This document shows positions 50,979 through 60,057 of a DNA stretch of 64,000 bases, one piece after another. Position 1 is the stretch's first letter. Each line of letters opens with the position of its first letter. The stretch covers positions 26,330,073 through 26,394,072 of the forward strand of contig OZ022241.1 in NCBI GenBank assembly GCA_963978895.1, read 5' to 3'. The notes under the pieces were generated by a model. That model was given only the letters and a program-made list of their open reading frames with translations. It was not told the DNA's origin and made no database searches. A program made the translations under genes and the position numbers. The DNA is from Erpobdella octoculata. Lineage: Eukaryota > Annelida > Clitellata > Hirudinida > Erpobdellidae.

Positions 50979-51013
50979 TTGCCCCCCACTCAAACTTCCT
51001 GGATCCGCTAGTG
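48722..51013. mobile_element. Non-autonomous hAT-type element inserted in the CR1 LINE
   Basis: Left end cattggcggatccaaggggg; the inverse of the right end reads cactagcggatccaggaagt. ATATTGAT flanks it on both sides (48714-48721, 51014-51021), an 8-bp duplication. Removing the insert restores the LINE reading frame exactly. The interior has three tandem units of about 220 bp built on aaagataccaaaaaaagact (48800-49330) and a nested Helitron-like element. Confidence 0.88.
49448..50874 (-). mobile_element. Non-autonomous Helitron-like element, copy 2 (inverted)
   Basis: Inverse of 8895-10485. It begins ctagcagtgcccgtagcggc, so its 3' end in element orientation is GCTAG-T, and ends gtcaggacatgttctttt followed by a (TA)n tract (50874-50974), exactly as copy 1 abuts a TA tract. 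The tandem units of tactcaaaaactgtaaat and GGCCCGGCCC repeats are present in slightly different number. Confidence 0.7.
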
Positions 51014-51914
51014 ATATTGATAATATCGTCCATCAAGCGTCGGTTCGTTTTCGGCTAACCCTCAAATCATTTGCCTCTCGAGACAAAGATCTTCTAACCA
51101 TGGCTTTTTGTGCTTACACGAGACCGCTGTTGGAGTATTGTTCGCAAGTATGGAACCCACATCACAAGTACTTGGTCGACCGGGTTGAGAGAGTTCAGAG
51201 ATGGTTCACTAAAGCCATTCCATTAGTCAGGCATCTACAATACTGCGATCGCTTCAAAGCGCTTAAAATCCAGTCCCTTGAACACTGACGACTCATGGCC
51301 GATCTCTGTTTATGTTACAAGATTGTCAACAACCTAGTATCTACTGAATTGAAAAACCACCTACTCGCCTTCAACTATTCATCTACTCGAGGCCATCATC
51401 TCAAACTACGCTCTCAATTAAGCCTATCGGACTTGTCTAAATTCTTTTTTACTAACCGCGTTGTAAAAGTCTGGAACTCACTGCCTATAGATATCGTTTC
51501 GTCCACAACTTATAGCCAATTTTTTTGTTTAATATCTGTCCATGATCTATCGTCTTTTCTATTATATAAATGATTATTAAAATGCAAAATTTATAGCCGA
51601 TGTCTCATTTCTCGTCATTAACCAATTCCTTGTCACCATTTATGTTCCTAAAATGTTTATTTCATGTTGCTCACATTTGCTGTTATTCATCAGTGTATTT
51701 ACTGTTTTGTTCTGCCAATTTTCTGTTTTCTCACCGACCCATTTATGTATTATCTGTATGTCTGTGCTCTTCGTTACCGATCGGGTAAGTGGCTAATGTC
51801 CTCCGTTCGAGATCAATAAATAAATAAAATAAATAAAAAACAAAAACAGGTATGCAAAAGCGCATTAAACAAATTTATGAGATTCGCCATTGATTTAAAT
51901 TTTATTATCAGGAA

Positions 51915-52928
51915 GATGACTTTCTCAAAAACACCAACCATGATAATGTTGATGACGAGGACGTGTCAGATGTAATTGGTGAAATTGACGACAATAATGA
52001 TGCTGATTATGAATGTGATCTGTTGAATGTATTTGATAGCCTTGTTGCTGCACAATATTGTGAAGCATTTGAGGTTTCGCCACCACACAAGCTGTGTGGT
52101 AACCATACTTTAAATCTTCTCGCTAGTGTGGATAGTCTACAAGCCAGGAACGATAAATTTTATAAAAGAAGTTATGACCGAGCTATGGTAAAAGTGCAGG
52201 CATTGTCCAACTTAGTGAACCGTAGTCCTAAACTGAATGGCATTGTCGAGGAGATATCAGGCAGTACATTCCTTTAACCCAACAGATACTCGTTGGTCAT
52301 CTAGTTTTTATGCAGTTCAACGTGTGGTATTTATGGGACTTGATAAAGCAAGACTTTGTCAGGCTGCGCTGAAACAAGAACAAATGACAGAAGCCGACAT
52401 GCACTTTCTTGCTTTGCATGCAAAAATTGTGAAACCAGTAGTAATTGCCATCGATGTACCTACTGCAAGGGGAGAGGACAACATACCTGGGTCATCTCAT
52501 TCTGACTATAATTGGATTGCGATTAAAACTTGAAAGATCAACAGACAAATTGGTAGCTCCTCTTGTGGAGGCTTTGACTTCTGGCATCATGAAGCGCTTT
52601 CAGTCTATCTTAACAGACGATAGACACTTGATTGCGTCTGCGCTTCTACCACAGTTCAAGTTGAATTTCTTATTGGAAGACGAAAGATTGGATGTCAAAC
52701 GGAAAAGTGTTGACATATATTCAACAACTTGCAGATGAGCCTACTGAAATTTGTGGAAACTACCGACAAGAAACAGCTGCAACTGAATTTAGTAGACATG
52801 AAGACGAGGATGATTTGTATAGTTTTATGAACAAAGAATCCCAGACACATGATTCTAGGAGTCTGCCTAGCAAAGAACTGGAAGATTATCTGGGATTTAA
52901 AGTATCGAATGTTATGCGAAATTGCTAA
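51915..52928 (+). pseudogene. hAT transposase, central/C-terminal fragment
   Basis: After an acceptor-like ttttattatcag comes an acidic block (GEIDDNNDADYECD), then PHKLCGNHTLNLLASVDSLQ, the C-x2-HTLNL motif. A frameshift near 52265 leads to FNPTDTRWSSSFYAVQRVV, and another near 52485 to LVAPLVEALTSGIMKRFQSI, ALLPQFKLNFLL. A third leads to the final frame ending VSNVMRNC. hATC is absent. Looks like the complement of the N-terminal BED-hAT at 3483. Confidence 0.82.
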
Positions 52929-53186
52929 CATACATACATACATAGGAAATTATTTATGTATATTTAGATATATAGATGACTGTCTGTATGTCTGTATGTC
53001 TGTGTGTATGTTCTTTATGCATTGCTACGCTATTTACTTCGTCCCGTTTAACTATTTAATTTAATTCTCAATTCTAAAGTTTATTCTCAGTATTATCTAC
53101 GAAATTTGCGTTTTGTTCTGTTTTCGGACTAAAATGATTAAATGCGATATTATATTGTCGGACTAATTGTCACTAATTGTTTCATA

Positions 53187-53575
53187 AGCTGCCGGTTATG
53201 CGCTCGCCTGTTAATAAGTTAAAAAAAAGTTGAAGTACATTCATTTTTGAGTGCCACTTACTGAACAGACCGGCGGCCACTTTACAATGTTGGCAACTTG
53301 CAGATAAGGGTAACGGTGTATGCGGTGTTTTACGGCGCCGCTGGCAGCTCCGCATACTACTCGCTAGCTCCACAAGTGCACGAAGGACTTTAAACCCCAA
53401 CCGAAGTTGGTACTCATTTATCGACCACTTAAGGGTGAAACGCTGAGTTGACGTGAGCACATGCTAATTAGTGAGTTGGTTTCTTGCTTAAGGAAATTAC
53501 GTGCTCGGAATCGAACCCGGGTCCTACGACTCTGAAAGCCGGTGTCAATACCACTAGACTAACATGTCTCACAAC
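53187..53575 (-). mobile_element. tRNA-like SINE (minus strand)
   Basis: On the minus strand acatgttagtctagtggtat is followed by a B box, cccgggttcgattccgagca. The acceptor ends do not pair and the anticodon stem is weak, so I do not call it a tRNA. The adjoining GC-rich 53187-53480 is probably the SINE body. Confidence 0.5.
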
Positions 53576-53936
53576 ATGTTACATGGTTTAAAGCCGTGTC
53601 AACTGCGATATTGCGATATTTATCAGAAAAACCAAACTTAAATCGAATATTAAGTTCCGTACACTGGTACAATGCACAGACGATGGCGTCGTACGTCTTA
53701 CATCAATCAACGGAAGAAGAACCAAAGAACTAAATAAACAATCTACAAAAATAAATCGTTGAAATAAATGCATTCCAACAGCAGCATCAGCATGTTTAAA
53801 CTCGCTCTACATACCTATTTTCGAAATGAACTTCTTTCGGTCAATTTTCAGAACAACTGTTACCCAGCAAGAGTTTTTCTCCTCACTCTCAAGAAAATGC
53901 ATTTGCTGCGCTCAAATGTACGACTATAATACCACT

Positions 53937-56035
53937 ACAGGGGGCGACGGGCTGGCCATCGTTTTCTAACCTCTTTCAGACCGAGACTTCTGGCTCCTTC
54001 CGCTGGTGACGCCCGTGTAGTACCAACCTTCTCTTCATCTACTCCTGATCTTCGTTCAGTACCTGGGTGCTGTATTGGGTGGTCACCTCGCCGCAGTGAT
54101 CACAACTGGGAAACCAGTAAAACCAGGCAAGAAACCAAGGATCTACAACGAACGAATTTATCGATAAATGCTACCTCAACTGGGGCAGCCGAGTCAGCAA
54201 TGGGGACCCATGGTGTGGACTACTGACCGAACGACTAAATTTATTAAACCAAAGAATGAAATACGAATCGCCGCGTGGAACGTACGAACGGGTCATCACG
54301 TCGGCCAAAAAGAGATTATCGCCACCGAAATTACCAATTGCAAAATATCGATTGCCGCCATATCGGAACTACGACTCACGGGATCCGGGACGATGACGAT
54401 TAGTCCGCCGACGACCGACGAGACTATTACGCTCTTCTACTCCGATGGTGACAAGCGAGAGGCGGGCTGCCCACAGCGCCGTCACCTTCCAACCAATTTC
54501 TGAACGTCTGGCAGTTTTTTCCATCGATGGCACAATCAAGACGCACATCCTATCCGTCTATGCGCCGACCGAAACAAGCTCAGATGCTGCAAAAGACGCT
54601 TTCTACGCCAATCTACAAGCTGCGACTGATTCTATACCGCAAACCGAAGTTAGCATATTGGCAGGCAGCTTTAACGCCCACGTCGGCGACGACCGTAGTG
54701 GTTGGAAAGAAACGCTTGGATGATTCGGCCACGGAAAAATCAACGACAATGGGCTGCGACTGTTGTCGTTTGCGTCAGCAAACAACCTCGTCATTGGCAA
54801 CAGCCTCTTCCAACACCCGAAGAAGCATCGGCTCACGTGGAGAAACCCGTCGGAGAAAGATTCGGCCATGCTCGACTACGTTCTGATCAACAAGCGTTTT
54901 CGATCGACGCTCAACGACGTTCGAGCAATGCGTGGCCCTGATTACGGATCTGATCACTACCTCGGCCGAAGTGCAACTTCGACTCCAAAAGCAAAAAAGA
55001 AGACGCCGGCGGCTGTCAAGAGAAACTGGACGTGCCTACGCGATCCGGCAGTTCGACACGAATTCCAGCTTGCGTTATCGAACAAGTTTGCGATCCTCAA
55101 TAAATTGGACGATGTCAACGATGAAGAAAAACAAATAACCAAATCAGTCATCGAATGTGCGGCGCCGTTATGTCCGCCGATCCGTCGACGAACGCAGCCA
55201 TGGATTTCGGATGAGTGTCTGGATTTTGTTGCTGTGCGGAAGAGAATCAAGCACGTCGATTTCGAACAATACCGGCGACTTAATCAAGAAGTTAGGCGTA
55301 TTGGAACGATGTTGCAGCCGAAATGGAAGAATCCGCATCACTACATGAATATCGAACATTGTATCAGACACTACGAAATCGATCAACGATAACATCAGGA
55401 AAACGGATGGAAAGTTTGTTACTTTGTCTTCCGATCGATTACAGAAGTGGCGGGAATTCTTCCACTAACTATACAATCACGATCCGCCTGCTGGACCAGC
55501 CGTGGACCCGCCACAAATCGATCAACCGAAGATCCCATTTTCCGTCGACGTACCAACAATCGCCGAAGTGAAAACGACCTTCAAATCGCTCAAGAACGGA
55601 AAAACGCCGTGCATCTATCAAATTACAGCCGAAATGATCAAAGCTGGTGGTGACATTCCATTGAAACGTCTAGACGCCCTATTGACATACATTTGGGACA
55701 CGGAGTGCGTACCATCAGCTTGGAAGAAAGCGATCGTCGTTTCCATTTTGAAGAAAGGAGACAGTCGGGAATGCAAAAACTACCGCGGCATTAGTCTCCT
55801 GTCAATCGTTGGGAAAGTATTTACGAAGATCATTCAGTCACGACTACAAAAACATTGTGAACAATCGTGCCGTGAGGAACAGGCCGGATTTCGACCGAAT
55901 CGTGGATGTACCGATCAAATCTTCGCACTACGCCAACTCGTAGAAAAGAGGGTCCGATGTGGCCGGCGGACTGTCGTTGTCTTCATCGACTTCAAATCGG
56001 CTTTCGACTCGGCCATCATTGTGGACGGCATTGGA
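53937..56035 (+). pseudogene. RTE-like LINE, endonuclease and partial reverse transcriptase
   Basis: The leader gcgacgggctggccatcgtt is followed by an endonuclease: IRIAAWNVRTGHHVGQKEII, IAAISELRLTGSG, ILSVYAPTETSSDAAKDAFY, VSILAGSFNAHVGDDRSGW (Asn usually preceded by Asp-Phe; here Ser-Phe), then LTWRNPSEKDSAMLDYVLIN and GSDHYLG. At least three frameshifts separate these. The RT part reads FKSLKNGKTPCIYQITAEMI, SAWKKAIVVSILKKGDSREC, NYRGISLLSIVGKVFTKIIQ, EEQAGFRPNRGCTDQIFALR and VVFIDFKSAFDSA, and stops before the catalytic F-ADD box because the element is truncated. Confidence 0.88.
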
Positions 56036-56099
56036 AAGAGAAAACATACCAGATAAGTCATCTGTTTGTTACGAGCGTCGTATAGTGGTTCGGAATTGA

Positions 56100-56400
56100 A
56101 TGATGAGCGGGAACGGGAAAGCAAGCGGGAACGGGAAAGCAAGCGGGAACGGAAAAGCAACTGAGAGCGAAAGAGCGAGCGGAAACAGGAAAACGACCGG
56201 GAACGGGAAAGCCAGCGAGAGCGGGAAAGAGACCGGGAGCGGGAAAGCGACCGGGAGCGGAAAGCGACCGGGATCAAGAAAGCGACCGAGAACGGGAAAG
56301 GATCCGGGAGCGGGAGAGCAACAGGGAACGGGAGAAACGGGAACGGGAAAGCAAACGGGAGCGCAATTGAAAGCGGGGAAGGAAACGAGAGCGAGAGAGA
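56100..56400 (+). repeat. gaacgggaaagcgagcggga minisatellite
   Basis: Units of about 12 and 18 bp in a purine-rich strand. The translated Gly/Lys/Ser-rich (or Phe/Pro/Ser-rich opposite) ORFs are repeat artefacts. Confidence 0.92.
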
Positions 56401-56602
56401 CAAACATTAGAAAAACCTCTAAAAACCCCGGGCAACGCCGGGTACCCCGCTAGTTATCTGAATAAACTTATTTTTATAGGAGACCAAGGATATAACAACA
56501 GTTTAAAGTCGACACATCCCATATTCATCGCAGCGAAACAGGTCTTCAAAAAAAATTCTCTCGCCCAGCCCTTTGAAATTTTTGACATCTACTCTACTCT
56601 AT

Positions 56603-57752
56603 TAGTGGGGCAGATAACTGCAGCATCGTGCAAACGCTATTGACAAGCAAAAAAATTACATAATTGTAATCAGAAAAATATGCTTGTAATTACCTGATAT
56701 CGCCACATTCTGTAAAATTGAGAAAAAAAATCACCTTTTTTGGACCCACTCCTGTATGAATAGCGTATTATCACAGGCGATCAAACTGGCGAAAAAATTA
56801 AAATATTTGGTTTTTTGGTTGATTTGCATATGTTTAATATAAAGAATGAAGAAAACAAGAAAAAATAGACGAATAATTAAATTTTGAGTAAGTAAACCTA
56901 CGGAAACGAGACATGACTTCTGCCTCAAGTACGTGTCTCGTCTACTCAATCAAAATTTAAATATTCATATATTTTTTCTTGTTTTCTTTATTCTTTATAT
57001 TAAACATATGCAAACCAACAAAAAAACAAAATATTTGATTTTTTGCCAGTTTGATCGCCTGTGATAATACGCTCATAGATATATCTATGAATACGCTATT
57101 CATACAAGAGCGGGACCAAAAAAGATGATTTTTTTCTCAATTGACAAACAAAAACAAGCAAAACAATTACATATTTGTAATTAGAAAAATATGCTTGTAA
57201 TTATCTGATATCGCCACGTTCTGTAAAATTTAAAAACATTACCTTTTTTGGACCCGCTCCTGTATGAATAGCGTATTATCACAGGTGATCAAACTGGCGA
57301 AAAATTTAAATATTTGTTTTTTTTGTTGGTTTGCATATGTTTAATTAAGAGAATAAAGAAAACAAGAAAAATAGATGAATAATTCAATTTTGAGTGAGTA
57401 GACCAACGGAAAGAGACACGCACTAGAGGCACTCGTTTCCATAGGTCTACTCACTCAAAATTTAATTATTCATCTATTTTTTCTTGTTTTCTTCATTTTT
57501 TATATTAAGCATATGCAAACCAACAACAAAAATATCAAATATTTGAATTTTTTGCCAGTTTGATCGCCTGCGATAATACGCTATTCATACAGGAGCGGGT
57601 CCAAAAAAGGTGATTTTTTTTCTAAATTTTACAGAATGTGGCAATATCAGGTAATTACAAGCATATTTTTCTGATTAAAAATATGTAATTTATTTGCTTG
57701 TCAATAGCGTTTGCACGATGAGGTGGTTTTTGACCAGTTAGCCGCCCCACTA
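56603..57752. mobile_element. Double-hairpin foldback MITE with 3-bp target duplication
   Basis: Ends tagtggggcagataactg and the inverse of cagttagccgccccacta, extended by catcgtgcaaacgctattga on both sides. TAT flanks at 56600-56602 and 57753-57755. Inside are two successive palindromes (about 56650-57150 and 57150-57690), each made of arms repeating gtttgatcgcctgtgataat and tattcatctattttttcttg. No ORF. A TAG-starting terminal repeat with a 3-bp duplication resembles B2, suggesting the same mobilising family. Confidence 0.8.
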
Positions 57753-57790
57753 TATACTTATCTCTAGTTTTGTCTTATCTCTCATTATAG

Positions 57791-60057
57791 TAGTCTGGTA
57801 GATTTAGCTTTTGATACGGAAATTTTAATAGACAAGCCAAAAAGTACATTAAACTATAGTATTTGTTATAACTAAGAGCTGGAAAGAGATACCAGACACA
57901 GATCGGTCCCTAAAAAAAGTTATTAGCAAAAGAAGTTGCTCAAAACTCGCGAAGCTGTTTATTAACGCCAGCCAATCAAAAGCCAGCTTTTTCTATTTCT
58001 GCGTAAAAAGTGACGCTTAATTTACAAATTATCTCCACGAAATTTAAACTTTTTACGCTCAAATGCTCATAAAACAGTTTAGTTATTTATTTCTATATTT
58101 TTTTTAACAAAACTTTTATTTTCCGTTTGCTTATGGAGCTGCCCGAAGAATGTTGTTGAATGTTGATTATCAAATGCTTAAACTCCTAAACTAGTTTAAC
58201 TCCTCTGTATAAAGTATAAACGATTATGTACACTCAACTAGTCTACGTTTTCGAAATTCTCCAGTATTTAAAAAGCAATACAACCTGAAAACACAAACTT
58301 ATTTGAAAATAGCTGAAGGGGGTGCCGGTTATGGGAATTGTACCACTTTTTAAAGGAACATGCTCAAACATCTTAAAGACAAGAAATTTATCAAACACTG
58401 GTTTTTAGAACGACATAAATTTTAATTCAAAAAACAAAGTATATGTTTCAATTTATTAAATAATTATAATAATAACTGTTATCAAGCTTCAAAAATCATT
58501 ATATTGAGCACAATTCAGTCGAGCAGAAGAGTCAGATCTTCATCCACGACTTTACTTCTTGTGTCCACCACACATATCAAGAGTGCTGTAGACAGAAGGT
58601 TCGGGGTTGCCAGACTGAGAATGGTTTGCCAGCTGCTGTTACATTGGCTGTGACACTTCAGTGCTTCCGAAGAGACATTCTAAACACTAAACTCCACTTT
58701 AAACATTGTCAAATTTTAATTCAATTCAGAGACACTGTTAGCAACTTTTGTCGTGCTGGCTGAAGTAAACTGGGAAGTGTAGATTATGAGGATTTTGTAG
58801 ATAAATAATGCACATCATATCATAGTCAAATTGTTTGCTGTTTATTATAACACACAAGCAAACAGTTTTGACATTGAGACAATGCTTAGCAATATCCTCA
58901 TGTGCAGAAGAATTTGTTACAACAATAATAGACATGTAACTGGAGGAAAGATACAAGAGCTATTTTAATAAGCATCAAAACCTTGCAGAACAAAGACATT
59001 TTCTTAAGAACTTGATAAGTTTTTATATATCACTTTAAATAAAATGTAATAACTGCTCACATTGGCCAACTCTGACATTTACACATATTTCACTATTATA
59101 GATAATAATAGATATTATTTACAAGACCACTAATATAAAGTCAGTTATCTTAAACTTTGTCACAGCAACATTTACAAGCATATACAAGTACCTTCAAAAC
59201 TGTTTTAAGAGCATCAACTTTTTTGTCAATTTAAAGAATAAATACGTCCAAAAACAAAGACTAATTTTGGGCAAGCCTAATTAAAATAGTATCTCATCGA
59301 TTTTAACAGTTTTTTCATACAGGCCTCCACATATATCGCCCTTAAACATATCTACTTCAAGATTATCAGTATGAAGAGATTTATATAGAATATAGATTAG
59401 TTTTTCTTCAGTAGCAGATTTACACACAACGCACTACATTGCGATATTAGTTACATTTAGATTAAAAATGTGCTAACTAAAATACAAACTTACCATAACC
59501 AAACTTAAAAGATGTAATAACACTAATAAAAGAAAATAAAAAAATACCAGAATGACAGACAAAAGACAAGACTGACTGACCGAAGAAAAGACTATGTACT
59601 ATGCTATACAAACTATACATTTATACAATTATACAACTATATAAATGAATAGGAAATTTAAAAAAACGCTGCTAAAAATCCAAAATCGTCCAAATCAAAA
59701 TCTAAGGCTTAAATAAAACGTTAAGATATTGAAGAGAAATCGAATTCAAACGCGATAAAACCGGCAATGCAAAATTAATACAAAGACAACGCAAATATGG
59801 CATAGAAAACGAGCCTTTATTGAATTCTTATTGGCTGAGCGAGTAAATATGTCACTGCGCGTAACGCGACATTGTCTTACGTAATGAGATAAAAGAGTAC
59901 GTCTAAAATCATTAATAACTAGAGTACCATAACTGCTCATTCGTGGTATCTTCATACAGACATTCTACAACATATTCTCTATTGAATGGTATAAAAATTG
60001 GCTTGTCTATTAAAATTTCCGATATTGCCTCGAAAAACTGCTAGATCTACCAGTCTA
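57791..60057 (-). mobile_element. Academ-like transposon B2
   Basis: Terminal repeats tagtctggtagatttagctt (57791) and the inverse reading tagactggtagatctagcag (60057), both continuing to gaaattttaatagacaagcc. TAG flanks both sides (57788-57790, 60058-60060), a 3-bp target duplication. 57850-59190 has no recognisable coding. Confidence 0.72.
59281..59439 (-). pseudogene. Academ-like mini-ORF: N-terminal finger start fused to C-terminal tail
   Basis: From ATG at 59439 the codons read M, stop, then CVVCKSATEEKL directly followed by KSLHTDNLEVDMFKGDI and GLYEKTVKIDEILF to TAA at 59281. Compared with B1 (LHTDKLEENMFNGK...GLYEETVETYDILF) the entire middle is deleted, yet the frame is kept; only codon 2 (GAG to TAG) is broken. 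Confidence 0.6.

Larger units (their letters stand above)
48011..51843 (+). pseudogene. CR1-like LINE, 5'-truncated, split by a hAT-type insertion
   Basis: 48011-48713 encodes reverse transcriptase: HQHGFRQYKSTCINLLE, IVYFDFQNAFDSVSHPKLL (catalytic Asp), VTSGVPQGSVLGPTLFLIYI and LFADDIKLYRSS with the A-DD box. After the inserted element the frame resumes exactly at 51014-51022: [32 protein letters not shown] and VERVQRWFTKAIP. A TGA in SLEH-RLMADLCLCYKI follows, then FTNRVVKVWNSLPIDIVSST, ending at 51573. The 3' end is an aataaataaataaa tail at about 51817-51843, as in CR1-group LINEs. The endonuclease half is missing. Confidence 0.9.
52960..56453 (+). mobile_element. Helitron-like frame enclosing RTE and tRNA-like sequence
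   Basis: Left: gactgtctgtatgtctgtat...ttctttatgcattgctacgc, like 27121 and 30264. Right: a gggagcgggaaagcgaccgg minisatellite (56100-56400) then aaccccgggcaacgccgggt acccCGCTAGT, a Helitron-type 3' end at 56452. What lies between has no Helitron gene. Whether this is one captured-cargo Helitron or neighbouring fragments cannot be settled here. Confidence 0.45.

Noticed and set aside
53500..53575. A tRNA gene (minus strand; the loop would give anticodon UCA)
   Set aside because: A and B boxes are good, but the acceptor ends do not pair and the anticodon stem has a mismatch; adjoining repeat-like body fits a SINE.
55915..56453. Phe/Pro/Ser-rich and Gly/Lys-rich ORFs
   Set aside because: Opposite strands of the purine minisatellite; no domain.
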